From Paenibacillus solani (GTDB lineage Bacteria > Bacillota > Bacilli > Paenibacillales > Paenibacillaceae), in NCBI RefSeq assembly GCF_001277345.1, contig NZ_LIUT01000001.1, forward strand, positions 708,773 to 772,772: 64,000 nt of DNA, given 5' to 3'. Both the position numbers and the translations under genes were made by a program. Under the pieces are notes generated by a model. That model saw only the letters and a list, made by a program, of their open reading frames with translations. It was not told the DNA's origin and searched no databases. Within the stretch, counting starts at the first letter, position 1; each line of letters opens with the position of its first letter. This document shows positions 46,507 to 56,684 of the stretch, piece after piece.

Positions 46507-49134
46507 ATGAAAGCAAGTGAAATTCGTTCCAAATGGCTGGATTTTTTTGCTGAGAAAGGGCACAAGATTGAACCAAGTGCATCACTTGTACCGCATAATG
46601 ATCCGTCCCTGCTCTGGATTAATGCAGGTATGGCTCCGCTCAAGCCTTATTTTGACGGACGCGTGAAGCCGGAGAATCCAAGAATCGCAAACTCGCAGAA
46701 ATGTATTCGTACCAATGATATTGAGAATGTCGGCAAGACCCGCCGGCATCATACGTTCTTTGAGATGCTCGGTAATTTTTCCATTGGCGACTACTTCAAA
46801 GAAGAAGTAATTACTTGGGCTTGGGAGTTCCTGACCGACAAGAAATGGATCGGCTTCGATCCTGAGAAACTGTCTGTTACCGTATATCCGGAGGATGAAG
46901 AGGCTTATAAATTGTGGAATGAAAAAATTGGTCTTCCGGCGGAACGCATCATTAAGCTGCAGGATAACTTTTGGGATATCGGCGAAGGCCCTTGCGGACC
47001 TTGTACCGAGATCTTCTATGACCGCGGTGAGGGATACGACACAGAGGCTCCGGAATCCGAAATGTTCCCTGGCGGCGAGAATGAACGCTGGCTTGAAGTG
47101 TGGAACCTCGTATTCTCCCAGTTCAACCACAATAAGGACGGCAGCTACACACCGCTCCCTAACAAGAACATCGATACGGGTGCAGGTTTGGAGCGTTTTG
47201 CTTCCATTCTGCAGAACGTGGCATCCAATTTCGACACCGACCTGTTCCAGCCGATCATTCAGAAGACGGCAGAGCTTGCCGGCGTAAAATACAATGAGAA
47301 GACGGAATATGATATCGCCCTCAAAGTCATTGCAGACCATATCCGGACAGTTGCATTCGCAGTAGGTGATGGCGTGCTTCCTTCCAACGAAGGCCGCGGC
47401 TATGTCATTCGTCGATTGCTCCGCCGTGCGGTTCGTTACGGAAAAGTGCTCGGTCTGGACAAGCCGTTCATGTATACCTTGACCGAAACAGTAGGCGATA
47501 TTATGGGAGTCTACTACCCGGAAGTAGTTGAAAAACGCGCATTTATCGAGAAGGTCATTGCAACGGAGGAAGAACAGTTCCACAAAACGCTCTCCGACGG
47601 GCTTAACATCTTGGCTGAAGTCAGTGCTGAAGCGAAAAATCAGGGCAAAACGATAATCAGCGGCAGTGACGCGTTCAAATTGTATGATACGTATGGATTC
47701 CCGTTTGATTTGACGGAGGATTATGCATCCGAGCATGGACTGACCGTTGACCGCGAAGGCTTTGATGCTGCAATGAAGGAACAGCGTGATCGTGCGCGTG
47801 CAGCCCGCCATGAAACGGAAAGCATGAAGGTTCAGGGCGGCGTTCTTTCCGATTATACGGTTAAAAGTGAATTTGTTGGATATAATGACACCGTCAGTGA
47901 GGCTAAAGTGCTCGCCATCATCTCCGGCGACAGCTTTGCAGACAGCGTCCGCGAAGGCGAAACCTGCCAGGTCATTCTGGACGTGACCCCGTTCTATGCC
48001 GAAAGCGGCGGACAGGTCAGTGACCAGGGAACGCTCGAAGGAGGATCGGTTCGCGCCAGAGTCGAAGGTCTCTTCAAGGCTCCTCATGGACAGCATGTAC
48101 ATTTAGTAACCGTAGAGCTTGGCGAGCTTAAAGTTGGCGATACAGTCAAGGCACAGGTAGATTCGGCGATGCGAAACGATATCGTCAAGAACCATACCGC
48201 TACACATCTCTTGCACAAAGCACTGAAGGAAGTGCTCGGCGAACACGTCAATCAGGCGGGCTCCCTTGTTGAACCGCAGCGTCTGCGCTTTGACTTCTCC
48301 CATTTTGGCAGCATTACACCAGAGGAGCTTGCTGATATTGAACGCCGCGTGAATGAACAAGTATGGAAGAGTGTCCCGGTGGTCATTGAACGCAAGCCGA
48401 TCGATGAAGCTAAAGAGATGGGCGCCATGGCGCTGTTCGGAGAGAAATATGGCGATATTGTCCGTGTGGTTCAAGTAGGGGATTATAGCATCGAGCTCTG
48501 CGGTGGATGCCATGTAGGCAACACCTCGCAGATCGGGATCTTTAAGTTGCTTGGCGAGAGCGGAATCGGCTCGGGCGTACGCCGGATTGAAGCTGTAACC
48601 GGCCGTTATGCTTATGAACATTTAGAGGAGCAGCTGGATCTGCTGAAATCAGCTGCAGGTCTTTTGAAGAGCAATCTTGCTGATGTTCCGAAGCGGATCG
48701 AGGGCCTGAATCAACAGGTGAAGGATCTTGCACGCGAGAATGAATCTCTGCAAGGCAAGCTGGGAGCCATTGAAGCAAGCCAGCTGACCGATAAAGTGAA
48801 ACAAGTGGGCAGTACATCACTGCTTGCAGCCGAAGTACAAGCTGGCAGCATGGACGGACTTCGCGGTATCGCTGACGAACTGAAGGGCAAACTTCCTGAG
48901 ACTATACTGGTGCTCGGCTCGAAAGCGGGCGACAAGGTGAATTTCGTTGTTGCGGTTCCTCAGGATCTTGTGAAGCAGGGCTATCATGCAGGCAAGCTCG
49001 TCAAAGAAGTGGCTTCGATTTGCGGTGGAGGCGGCGGAGGCCGTCCGGATATGGCACAAGCCGGCGGTAAAGAGGCATCCAAGCTTGCGCAGGCACTTCA
49101 GCATGCTGAGGATATCGTAGCGCGGGGTGTATAA
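46507..49134 (+). CDS. alaS: AlaS, alanyl-tRNA synthetase
   Basis: AlaS charges tRNA-Ala and edits Ser and Gly mischarging. From the ATG at 46507 it has 875 residues. In order: the class II catalytic core ([36 protein letters not shown], of which [10 protein letters not shown] is the core), the tRNA-recognition region, the editing domain with the zinc ligands of [11 protein letters not shown] and CGGCHVG, and the C-Ala domain ending in [14 protein letters not shown]. An in-frame start at 46363 is inside the T-box and rejected; AAGGAAG precedes 46507. Standard T-box regulation applies. Confidence 0.97.
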   Translation: MKASEIRSKWLDFFAEKGHKIEPSASLVPHNDPSLLWINAGMAPLKPYFDGRVKPENPRIANSQKCIRTNDIENVGKTRRHHTFFEMLGNFSIGDYFKEEVITWAWEFLTDKKWIGFDPEKLSVTVYPEDEEAYKLWNEKIGLPAERIIKLQDNFWDIGEGPCGPCTEIFYDRGEGYDTEAPESEMFPGGENERWLEVWNLVFSQFNHNKDGSYTPLPNKNIDTGAGLERFASILQNVASNFDTDLFQPIIQKTAELAGVKYNEKTEYDIALKVIADHIRTVAFAVGDGVLPSNEGRGYVIRRLLRRAVRYGKVLGLDKPFMYTLTETVGDIMGVYYPEVVEKRAFIEKVIATEEEQFHKTLSDGLNILAEVSAEAKNQGKTIISGSDAFKLYDTYGFPFDLTEDYASEHGLTVDREGFDAAMKEQRDRARAARHETESMKVQGGVLSDYTVKSEFVGYNDTVSEAKVLAIISGDSFADSVREGETCQVILDVTPFYAESGGQVSDQGTLEGGSVRARVEGLFKAPHGQHVHLVTVELGELKVGDTVKAQVDSAMRNDIVKNHTATHLLHKALKEVLGEHVNQAGSLVEPQRLRFDFSHFGSITPEELADIERRVNEQVWKSVPVVIERKPIDEAKEMGAMALFGEKYGDIVRVVQVGDYSIELCGGCHVGNTSQIGIFKLLGESGIGSGVRRIEAVTGRYAYEHLEEQLDLLKSAAGLLKSNLADVPKRIEGLNQQVKDLARENESLQGKLGAIEASQLTDKVKQVGSTSLLAAEVQAGSMDGLRGIADELKGKLPETILVLGSKAGDKVNFVVAVPQDLVKQGYHAGKLVKEVASICGGGGGGRPDMAQAGGKEASKLAQALQHAEDIVARGV

Positions 49135-49335
49135 CATTTTTGGGGATGGGGCGCAGTAACGGCAAGCCGCGGCTGTGCTCAATCCTGAATTTTTTGGAAC
49201 ACCCTCTAAATATTTCGCTTTGGATTTCCGTAGAGACTCAGGATTATGTTATGATATAACTAGATCAAGCTGGTAAATATTTATTTCGACGAAGCATGGG
49301 AAACATGTTCTTTGAAGAAGCGAGGTGTGTCACAC

Positions 49336-49596
49336 ATGGACTCCATGGATAAGACAGTCAAGTTCAATGTAAAAGGTGATGAGAAGGAGGCTTCCGCCCA
49401 GGACATTCTACTTTCGGTATATGATTCGCTGGTAGAGAAGGAGTACAATCCGATTAACCAAATCGTAGGGTATCTTTTGTCCGGGGATCCCGCTTATATA
49501 CCTCGGCACAATAATGCCAGAAGTTTGATCCGGAAGAAAGAGCGAGATGAATTGATTGAAGAACTGGTCCGGTTCTACTTAGCCAGTCATCGTTAG
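49336..49596 (+). CDS. ireB: IreB/YrzL family protein (UPF0297)
   Basis: IreB of Enterococcus is a phosphorylated regulator of cephalosporin resistance acting with the Ser/Thr kinase IreK. The 86-residue product is almost colinear with B. subtilis Yrz[35 protein letters not shown], then [19 protein letters not shown]. The ATG at 49336 follows GCGAGGTGTG; an ATG at 49312 is less well placed. It lies before ruvX by 12 bp, as yrzL does before yrrK in B. subtilis. Confidence 0.93.
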   Translation: MDSMDKTVKFNVKGDEKEASAQDILLSVYDSLVEKEYNPINQIVGYLLSGDPAYIPRHNNARSLIRKKERDELIEELVRFYLASHR

Positions 49597-49608
49597 GAGC
49601 ACACAGGG

Positions 49609-50022
49609 ATGAAGAAGATCATGGGATTGGATTACGGGGACCGCAGAATCGGTGTTGCCGTAAGCGACGTGTTCGGATGGACAGCTCAAGGGCTTGAAGT
49701 GATTGAACGTCGTCGTGATGGAGCTGAGCTCGACAGAATTGCATTACTCGTCAAAGAGAACGAGGTTGGCGAGATAGTGGTGGGCTTGCCCAAGAATATG
49801 AACGGTACGATTGGTCCTCGGGGCGAAATCTGCATGGAATTCGCAAGTACTTTGCGTGAGTCCCTATCCTTACCCGTTCACCTTTGGGATGAACGGCTAT
49901 CAACAGTATCCGCTGAGAGGGCATTGCTTGAAGCCGATGTCAGCCGAAAGAAGCGAAAACAGGTTGTAGATAAAATGGCAGCAAGCTTGATTTTACAAAA
50001 CTACTTGGATTCTAAAAGGTAA
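49609..50022 (+). CDS. ruvX: RuvX/YqgF, 16S rRNA maturation nuclease
   Basis: RuvX (YqgF/YrrK) is an RNase-H-like nuclease involved in processing the 16S rRNA 5' end; it was earlier thought to be a junction resolvase. The 137-residue product has GLDYGDRRIGVAVSD with the first catalytic Asp, the middle VVGLPKNMNGTIGPR, and WDERLSTVSAERAL with the later acidic residues. It lies in the alaS-ireB-ruvX-DUF1292 order conserved in Firmicutes. Confidence 0.95.
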   Translation: MKKIMGLDYGDRRIGVAVSDVFGWTAQGLEVIERRRDGAELDRIALLVKENEVGEIVVGLPKNMNGTIGPRGEICMEFASTLRESLSLPVHLWDERLSTVSAERALLEADVSRKKRKQVVDKMAASLILQNYLDSKR

Positions 50023-50039
50023 AGGTGAGGGTGATTACT

Positions 50040-50342
50040 ATGGCTAATGAGCATATTGGTATGGAAGAAGAACCGGAAATTATTTATATTCCCGATGATG
50101 AAGGCAACGAGGAAGAATTTGAAGTCATCATGAAATTCGAGGTGGACAACTCGGATGCCAGATACATGATGGTTGTACCAAGAGAGTCGGCTGACGAAGA
50201 GACTGACGAGGTCTACGCTTTCCGTTATGAAGAAGATGGAGACGATCTGAAGCTGTTTATGATTGAAGACGATGAAGAATGGGCCATTGTTGAAGAAACC
50301 TTCAATACGCTCGTGGAAGAGCTGGACGGGAGAGACGAATGA
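50040..50342 (+). CDS. DUF1292 protein (first of pair)
   Basis: The 100-residue product belongs to the YrzB-like DUF1292 family, small acidic proteins of unknown function found after ruvX. The chain is very acidic (about a third Asp or Glu). It shows the family pattern EEFEVIMKFEVDNSDARYMM and ends with DDEEWAIVEETFNTLVEEL. I chose ATG 50040 because AGGTGAGGGTG precedes it, rather than a GTG at 50025. The next gene starts over its stop codon. Confidence 0.88.
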   Translation: MANEHIGMEEEPEIIYIPDDEGNEEEFEVIMKFEVDNSDARYMMVVPRESADEETDEVYAFRYEEDGDDLKLFMIEDDEEWAIVEETFNTLVEELDGRDE

Positions 50343-50653
50343 TGTCTGATTTTTCGGTTGAGAATATCGTATGGACCCAAGTACTTAAGGAAGCATTCGG
50401 TGAGAGTGTGGAGCTTGAGGACGATAAAGGCCATATCGAGGTTTATGATATTGCCGCCGAATTTGAAGTGGATGGTCAAGGTTATGCCATTCTCGTTCAA
50501 CCTGATCGTACCGATGAGGAATACGAGGTTCTCCGTATCGTCAAGGAAGCGGATGGCGGATTGCAACTGGCAACCATTGATGATGATGAGGAATGGGAGA
50601 ATGTATCCGAGTTATACGATGAGCTGACTTTTCCCGAAGAAGATGAGGATTAA
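50339..50653 (+). CDS. DUF1292 protein (second of pair)
   Basis: The 104-residue product is a second DUF1292 member with the same layout as the preceding gene: strand-rich VYDIAAEFEVDGQGYAILVQ, then YEVLRIVKEADG, and the same DDEEWENVSELYDEL ending. The two appear to be diverged tandem duplicates. It overlaps the stop of the first copy (ATGA type); ATG 50342 is an equal alternative. A terminator follows 50 bp later, ending the operon. Confidence 0.87.
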   Translation: MMSDFSVENIVWTQVLKEAFGESVELEDDKGHIEVYDIAAEFEVDGQGYAILVQPDRTDEEYEVLRIVKEADGGLQLATIDDDEEWENVSELYDELTFPEEDED

Positions 50654-50701
50654 ATCATCTGATTTGTGAGCACATGCTTGATTTTCAAATGAAAGTTCAG
50701 G

Positions 50702-50728
50702 AAGGGGCGGAGCTGTCCGCCCCTTTTG
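50702..50728 (+). terminator. Terminator after the DUF1292 pair
   Basis: AAGGGGCGG and CCGCCCCTT form a 9-bp stem around AGCTGT, followed by a short T run. It lies only 11 bp before the mltG start. Confidence 0.85.
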
Positions 50729-50738
50729 GTGTGAAGGG

Positions 50739-51791
50739 ATGAGTAGATTGAAGAAACTGGCAATAGCAGTATTGGTTCTAATCCTTGTTGCGGGCGGGGT
50801 TGTGTTCTATGTTTGGAATGGATTACAGCCTGTTCAGAGCGCGGAAACCCCTATCGAATTCACGGTGGAATCCGGCATGAGTACGTCCTCTATCGCCGAT
50901 CTGCTTGAGGAAAAGGGATTGATTAAGAATGCCCTTATACTTAAAGGTTATTTAAAGGTTACCAATGAAGGCAACCGTCTGATGGCGGGAACCTATGAGG
51001 CCGTACCGGGAACTTCCATTCAAGAACTGTTGTCGAAAATGAACAATGGAGACGTGAAACCCGAGGAGATGGTCCATTTTACAATTCCCGAAGGATATAC
51101 CGTCCTCCAAATGGCTGAAACTATCGCTCGTGAGAGTGGAATAGATGAGAAGGATTTTTTGAAAGCAGTCGACCAGTACAAGGGCTCAGATGTGCCGATT
51201 GTCGATGAAATCCCTAAAGGGGCGGAACTTAGGCATCGTCTGGAAGGATACCTGTTCCCTGCAACCTATGATTTGCCGAAGAAGGACCTCACGGCAGAGC
51301 GCATTGTAGAAACAATGCTGAAGGAGACGGAGAAACGTTTAGCTGAAATACCGGATTGGCAGAGCCAATTGAAGGCTCGCGGGATGAGTTTGCATGAATT
51401 GATGACGATCGCTTCATTGGTTGAGAGGGAAGTGGTTGCAGATCAAGAACGTGCCCTTGTAGCCGGCGTTATTTATAACCGTTTAGAGGAAAATATGCGG
51501 CTGGAGATCGATGCGACTGTTCAATATTTGCTGGATAAGCCGAAAGAACGATTGCTTTATTCCGACCTGGAAGTGGAGAGTCCGTATAACACCTATCGTC
51601 AGAAGGGGCTGCCACCAGGTCCCATCTCAAGTCCAAGTCTGGCGTCTATTCAGGCTGCTCTGAATCCGGAGAAATCCGATTATTTATTTTATGTAACGAA
51701 GAAAGACGGTACGCAAGAGCATTTGTTTGCCAAGACGTATAAAGAGCATTTGAAGAACATCGAGATCAGCAAGAAGATGGCACAACAATAA
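50739..51791 (+). CDS. mltG: MltG, endolytic murein transglycosylase
   Basis: MltG cuts nascent glycan strands at the membrane and so sets their length. The 350-residue product has one N-terminal membrane helix (residues 5-27), a LysM-like part around FTVESGMSTSSIADLL, and the YceG catalytic domain with the glutamate in IASLVEREVV, then AGVIYNRL, LEIDATVQYLL and TYRQKGLPPGPISSPS. B. subtilis yrrL holds the same place after yrzB. GAAGGG directly precedes the ATG. Confidence 0.95.
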   Translation: MSRLKKLAIAVLVLILVAGGVVFYVWNGLQPVQSAETPIEFTVESGMSTSSIADLLEEKGLIKNALILKGYLKVTNEGNRLMAGTYEAVPGTSIQELLSKMNNGDVKPEEMVHFTIPEGYTVLQMAETIARESGIDEKDFLKAVDQYKGSDVPIVDEIPKGAELRHRLEGYLFPATYDLPKKDLTAERIVETMLKETEKRLAEIPDWQSQLKARGMSLHELMTIASLVEREVVADQERALVAGVIYNRLEENMRLEIDATVQYLLDKPKERLLYSDLEVESPYNTYRQKGLPPGPISSPSLASIQAALNPEKSDYLFYVTKKDGTQEHLFAKTYKEHLKNIEISKKMAQQ

Positions 51792-51872
51792 TAATACGAG
51801 TTGAGCAAGACTCGACAGCTTCAATTCGGAAGAGTTTTGTTGAACTACCCCTAGGTAGGGAGGATTTTAGAT

Positions 51873-52805
51873 ATGAGTATCAAACCAGAATTATTAGCGG
51901 CAGCCGGCTCAGTGTCCGATGCTGCGGCTTTTCTCGAAGCAGGAGCCGACGCACTGCTTGTGGGAGAGGACCGGTTCGGCATGAGATTGCCAGGTAATCT
52001 GACAGTGGATGACATTGCCCAAATTGTGAATCTTGCCCATGTGCGGGATAGCAAAGTGTACGTTAGCCTAAATAACTTGATGACCAATGATGTATTGCCC
52101 GAACTGCCTGCTTATGTGAAAGCATTAGGAGATGTCGGAGTGGACGCGGTCGAGTTTAACGACCCTTCCGTGCTTACTACCGTAAAAGAGCTGGCTCCGC
52201 AAATCAAACTTCATTGGAATGCAGAAATGACTGCCACCAACTATTCAACAGCGAATTACTGGGGAAGCAAAGGTGCTTCCCGGGTTATCCTTGCGCGTGA
52301 GTTGAATATGGATGAAGTAACGGAAATGAAACCGAAGCTTCAATTGGAAGCACAAGTGCAGGTTCATGGGATGACTAATATTTATCATTCCAAACGCCGC
52401 TTGGTGAACAGTTATATGCAGCAGCAAGGCAGACCCTTGACTGAAGGCAACCTTGGCAAGGAACGCGGCCTGTTTCTCATTGAGAATGAACGTCAAGAAG
52501 AGAAGTATCCGATCTATGAGGATATTAACGGGACTCATATTATGAGCTCGGAGGATATTTGCATATTAGAGGACTTGCATTTGCTGATGGCAGCAGGCAT
52601 TGACAGCTTTAAAATCGAGACGCTTTTGAAGCCGCGTCATTACAATGAGCTTGTGATTCGGACTTACCGCCAAGCGATTGATTTATATCATGCTGATGCC
52701 TCCGCATATGCATTTCAGGAAGAATGGATGGACGGAATTCGGGCAATTCAGGATCCCGAACGTGAATTGTCGTTTGGATTTTTCTACAAGGAACAAGTTT
52801 ATTAA
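51873..52805 (+). CDS. trhP1: TrhP1, U32-family tRNA hydroxylation protein (YrrN-like)
   Basis: B. subtilis YrrN and YrrO (TrhP1/TrhP2) form 5-hydroxyuridine at tRNA wobble position 34, with prephenate as oxygen source. The 310-residue product is a U32 peptidase-like TIM barrel: PELLAAAGSVSDAAAFLEAG, YVSLNNLMTN, LHWNAEMTATNYSTANYW and SSEDICILEDLH. It lacks the cysteine cluster of its partner. GGGAGGA precedes the ATG. It lies 12 bp before trhP2. In B. subtilis the methyltransferase trmR (yrrM) comes between mltG and this gene; it is absent here. Confidence 0.88.
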   Translation: MSIKPELLAAAGSVSDAAAFLEAGADALLVGEDRFGMRLPGNLTVDDIAQIVNLAHVRDSKVYVSLNNLMTNDVLPELPAYVKALGDVGVDAVEFNDPSVLTTVKELAPQIKLHWNAEMTATNYSTANYWGSKGASRVILARELNMDEVTEMKPKLQLEAQVQVHGMTNIYHSKRRLVNSYMQQQGRPLTEGNLGKERGLFLIENERQEEKYPIYEDINGTHIMSSEDICILEDLHLLMAAGIDSFKIETLLKPRHYNELVIRTYRQAIDLYHADASAYAFQEEWMDGIRAIQDPERELSFGFFYKEQVY

Positions 52806-52817
52806 GGAGTGGACAGC

Positions 52818-54164
52818 ATGGAAGCAATGGCACAGCCAAAGTACAAAGGCAAACGCTATCGCCTGGACAAGCCGGAATTGCTCGCCCCGGCTGGCAATTT
52901 GGAAAAATTAAAATTCGCGGTACACTATGGGGCCGATGCAGTATATATCGGGGGCCAGAAATATGGCCTTCGTTCAAATGCGGACAATTTTAGCTTCGAA
53001 GAAATGAAAGAAGGCGTCGAATTCGCCAAGAAGTACGGAGCCAAAGTCTTTGTTGCAACTAACATTTACGCGCATAATGAAGATGTTGAGGGGATCGAAT
53101 CCTATCTGCGGAGTTTGGAAGAAGCGGGTATTGCGGCGATTATCGCTGCAGATCCCGCTATTATCGAGGTGGCCAAGCGTGCTGCTCCCAAGCTTGAAGT
53201 GCATCTGAGCACGCAGCAATCCACACTGAATTGGCAGGCCGTCAAATTCTGGAAGGACGAAGGGCTGCCTCGGGTTGTACTGGGGCGGGAAACGAGTTTG
53301 GAAGAGATCGCAACGATTAAAGAGCATGTTGATATTGAGATCGAAGCCTTTATCCATGGTGCGATGTGTTCCTCATTCTCTGGTCGCTGTGTATTGTCCA
53401 ATCATTTTACGGATCGTGACTCCAATCGGGGCGGATGCTGCCAATCCTGCCGCTGGAAGTATGACTTGTTTGAGGATGGAAGAGAAGAGCAAGGCAATTG
53501 GATCTCTGAAGAGCAGCAGTTGATGGAACAGTCCCTGGCGGCTCCATCTCCCTTTAAACCGGGAGTTACACAAATTCCGTTATTCCAGCAGGAAGATAAT
53601 CAATTTACGATGGGGTCTAAGGATCTCTGTATGCTGGAGCATATTCCCGATCTGATCGAGGTTGGCATCGACAGTTTCAAGATTGAAGGCCGGATGAAAT
53701 CGATCCATTATGTAGCTACAGTAGTTAATGTGTACAGACAGGCAATTGATTCCTATATGGCAGATCCTGAACATTATGTGCTAAAACCCGAATGGATCGA
53801 GGAAATTAACAAAGCTGCCAACCGGCCTCTGAATACCGGCTTTTTCTATGACACACCGGATCATGAGGATCACATCTATGAACCGGAAGAAAAAGCAGTT
53901 CCCTATGATTTTGCTGGATTGGTAATGGAATACGATGAGAACTCGGGAATAGCTGTCATTCAGCAGCGGAATCATTTCAAGCCCGGGGATGAAATTGAGT
54001 TTTTCGGGCCTGAAGGGACTTTCTTTAAACAGAAAGTTGGTTCCATTCAGGATGAGAATGGCCAAGAGCTGGATGCAGCGCGGCATCCTTTGCAGCTTAT
54101 TCGCATGAAGGTGGATCAGCCGCTTCGTAACTTTGATATGATGCGGAAACATAAAGGGTCATAA
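52818..54164 (+). CDS. trhP2: TrhP2, U32-family tRNA hydroxylation protein (YrrO-like)
   Basis: This is the larger partner of the tRNA U34 hydroxylation pair. The 448-residue product starts with PELLAPAGNLEKLKFAVHYGADAVYIGG (core PAGNLEKLKFAVHYGADA). It has the U32 signature EAFIHGAMCSSFSGRCVLSN, cysteines in GGCCQSCRWKYDL that probably hold an iron-sulfur cluster, and a C-terminal beta-barrel extension. The ATG at 52818 is eight bases after AAGGAG; a GTG at 52809 overlaps that site. Normal length for YrrO. Confidence 0.9.
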   Translation: MEAMAQPKYKGKRYRLDKPELLAPAGNLEKLKFAVHYGADAVYIGGQKYGLRSNADNFSFEEMKEGVEFAKKYGAKVFVATNIYAHNEDVEGIESYLRSLEEAGIAAIIAADPAIIEVAKRAAPKLEVHLSTQQSTLNWQAVKFWKDEGLPRVVLGRETSLEEIATIKEHVDIEIEAFIHGAMCSSFSGRCVLSNHFTDRDSNRGGCCQSCRWKYDLFEDGREEQGNWISEEQQLMEQSLAAPSPFKPGVTQIPLFQQEDNQFTMGSKDLCMLEHIPDLIEVGIDSFKIEGRMKSIHYVATVVNVYRQAIDSYMADPEHYVLKPEWIEEINKAANRPLNTGFFYDTPDHEDHIYEPEEKAVPYDFAGLVMEYDENSGIAVIQQRNHFKPGDEIEFFGPEGTFFKQKVGSIQDENGQELDAARHPLQLIRMKVDQPLRNFDMMRKHKGS

Positions 54165-54193
54165 TTTCATAGCTCTAAAGAACTACACAATTG

Positions 54194-54234
54194 AGAATTC
54201 AGGTCCGCAGTATGACCTGGATTCTTTTTATTTT
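54194..54234 (+). terminator. Terminator after trhP2
   Basis: GAATTCAGGTC and GACCTGGATTC pair around an 8-base loop and are followed by a T-rich tail. Confidence 0.85.
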
Positions 54235-54375
54235 GAGGAATTTAGGGTTAACGAATTATTTTTTTTGCGAAAAGCCAAAGGAAAAGCCCTTGTTTTGTCG
54301 AAATAAAGAGTAGCGAATACGTTTTGGGAAATTAGTCCGGCGTATAATATTATGATTGTGGTAGGTGAACAGCTA

Positions 54376-56547
54376 ATGTCAGAAGTCGAGCAGCATGATA
54401 AGAAGCCGAAAAAGGACAGAAAGCACGGAGGAAACAAGGAGAAAAAGATTCCTTCGGCATCAACAGGGATACATAATGCTAAATCGTTTGTTTCTAACAT
54501 GGGTACGGCTATTAGCCGAATGCCCGTAAATCCTGCAAAGTCTGTCGGAATCCGTCTGTTTTTGATCTTTTTATCCACTATCGTATTTTTTGTGATCGTA
54601 TTGGGTTATCTTTCTTATGATAAAGCGAAGAGCACCATTGAGAAAAATGCTGCCAATGGCAACCAGCAGACGATTATCCAGACCTCTGAGAAAATCGATA
54701 TTATCCTGGAAAAGTATGAAAGTGCCAGCAGGCAGGTTTTCTATGATATCGAGCTGCAAAAGTTATTGAATCAGTACACGAGTAAAGGCTTAAGCGATTA
54801 TGATTCGTTTACGATTGAACGCAGTATTCGGGACAAACTCTCCAATCAAATTACATCCGATTCGTCCATTAGAGCCATCTACTTGATCCCTTCTAAGGGA
54901 GAGAAGATTTTATCTGCTGGACAAGCATCGGAATCCTCGAGGACTTTCCTTGAGCAAAGCTGGTACGCAGAATTGAAGGATGGCGACAAGAAAGTGATGT
55001 GGCTGCCAACCGTTCAGAACAACGGTGCTCCATTCTTCTCGATTGCCCGGACTTTAGGATCTCTCAATGATATGACTTCAAAGTATACGGTTGTATTCGA
55101 ACTTAACGCTTCCGTATTAGATTCGCATTTGCAAGGAATCAACCTGGGTGAGAATGGCCAATTGCAATTGATCAGTCCGGAAGGAACCGTAGTTTCTTCA
55201 AGCGATTCCTCCATTGTGGGTTCAGAATCCGGATGGACCTTCGTTAAGGATTTCCCGGCAGAGACCAAAACGGATGACGTAAGAACGAAGGATGAGCAGG
55301 GAAGATATGTTCTGGCCGTTTATAATACGCAAAGCACAAACGACTGGAAACTTGTAGGCTCCGTTCCGACTAGTGAGCTTACAAAGGATGCGACGAGTAT
55401 TCTGACCATTACGCTCATCGTGGCTATCGTCGATGTGATTATTGCTATTCTGATTGGTATTTGGATGGTTAGAATGATTGCCCGTCCGTTAGGTAAACTG
55501 AACCTGCTGATGAAGGAAGGCGCAAAGGGCAACTTGAATGTTCGCACAAACCATAAGAGTCAAGACGAAATCGGTCAGCTGTCCGCAAGCTTTAACGATA
55601 TGATGGAACAGATTACAGGCCTCGTTCAGCAGACGAGTAATACGGCACAAGAGGTGCTCAAAACGGCTGCAGAATTAAGTGACGCCTCGAAGAAGACGGC
55701 GATTTCTGCGAAGGAAATCGCGATCGCTACCGAGGAAATTGCGAACGGAGCCAGCAGCCTGGCAGTTGAAGCCGAGCGAGGCAGCGATCTGACCAACAAT
55801 ATTTCGAAACAGATGCAAATGGTTGTTACAGCTAACGAAGAAATGGGCAAAGCTGCCCGTCACGTTGAAAGCTCTAGTGAGCTTGGTACTAAACATTTGA
55901 GTGACTTGTTGGACAAGACGCATCAGACCGAGGATATGACTCGATCCATGATGCACAAGGTGGATGGCTTGAAGGAAACAACCTCATCGGTTGTCAAAGT
56001 ATTGGATGTGATGCAGAACATTACGAAGCAAACCAATATCTTGTCATTGAATGCAACGATTGAAGCAGCTCGTGCAGGAGCAGCAGGTAAAGGGTTCATG
56101 GTCGTTGCAGATGAAATCCGTCAATTGGCGGATCAAACCAGACAATCCATCGATATGGTGAGCCAGATTACAGACCGAATTATGACCGAAATGAACGAGA
56201 CCGTTCAGGTATTATTGGATGCCAATCCTCTGTTTAAAGGTCAGATGGATGCCGTGAAGGAAACGAATGATATCTTTGTCTCTGTTCAACAGCAGATGGT
56301 GGAATATATCGAACGGTTGGATTCGGTAACGAATTCCATTGGCGAATTGAATGAATCTCAAACGGTGCTTTCGGAAGCGATGAGTAATGTGAGTGCAGTG
56401 GCCGAAGAATCCTCGGCAACTTCTGAAGAAGTGGCATCGCTCTCGACTGAGCAGCAAAGCGTTAGCAGCCAGCTGGTGAATCTGTCGACACAGCTGGAGA
56501 ATGTATCAAACGAGCTTAAAGAGACTTTATCCCGCTTTACATTGTAG
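54376..56547 (+). CDS. Methyl-accepting chemotaxis protein
   Basis: The product senses a ligand outside the cell and signals to CheA/CheW. From the ATG at 54376 it has 723 residues: a charged cytoplasmic head ([16 protein letters not shown]), membrane helix 1 ([20 protein letters not shown]), an extracellular Cache-like sensor, helix 2 ([20 protein letters not shown]), HAMP, and a long signalling domain with the hairpin tip [26 protein letters not shown] precedes the start; an in-frame ATG at 54352 is an alternative. In B. subtilis udk and greA occupy this position. The ligand is unknown. Confidence 0.93.
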   Translation: MSEVEQHDKKPKKDRKHGGNKEKKIPSASTGIHNAKSFVSNMGTAISRMPVNPAKSVGIRLFLIFLSTIVFFVIVLGYLSYDKAKSTIEKNAANGNQQTIIQTSEKIDIILEKYESASRQVFYDIELQKLLNQYTSKGLSDYDSFTIERSIRDKLSNQITSDSSIRAIYLIPSKGEKILSAGQASESSRTFLEQSWYAELKDGDKKVMWLPTVQNNGAPFFSIARTLGSLNDMTSKYTVVFELNASVLDSHLQGINLGENGQLQLISPEGTVVSSSDSSIVGSESGWTFVKDFPAETKTDDVRTKDEQGRYVLAVYNTQSTNDWKLVGSVPTSELTKDATSILTITLIVAIVDVIIAILIGIWMVRMIARPLGKLNLLMKEGAKGNLNVRTNHKSQDEIGQLSASFNDMMEQITGLVQQTSNTAQEVLKTAAELSDASKKTAISAKEIAIATEEIANGASSLAVEAERGSDLTNNISKQMQMVVTANEEMGKAARHVESSSELGTKHLSDLLDKTHQTEDMTRSMMHKVDGLKETTSSVVKVLDVMQNITKQTNILSLNATIEAARAGAAGKGFMVVADEIRQLADQTRQSIDMVSQITDRIMTEMNETVQVLLDANPLFKGQMDAVKETNDIFVSVQQQMVEYIERLDSVTNSIGELNESQTVLSEAMSNVSAVAEESSATSEEVASLSTEQQSVSSQLVNLSTQLENVSNELKETLSRFTL

Positions 56548-56552
56548 AATCC

Positions 56553-56598
56553 AAAGCTGCTCCATCCGTTAACCAAGACGGATGGGGCAGCTTTTTTA
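56553..56598 (+). terminator. Terminator after the chemoreceptor gene
   Basis: AAAGCTGCTCCATCCGT and ACGGATGGGGCAGCTTT pair with one G-U and are followed by TTTT. Confidence 0.9.
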
Positions 56599-56684
56599 TA
56601 TGCCGCTCGGAGAGTATGAATGGATTGATTCATCCTGCAAATGGAAATAATAATGAATCAAAGAAGAAATAGGAGGACCCAAAC

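Noticed and set aside
46582..48102. A 506-codon open frame on the minus strand inside alaS
   Set aside because: It is the mirror of alaS codons, has no family motif or ribosome-binding site, and alaS is complete on the plus strand.
49200..49262. Promoter upstream of ireB (TTGGAT with TATGAT)
   Set aside because: The spacing is 24 bp, too long; a shifted -10 gives 19 bp with poor match, so no promoter is claimed.
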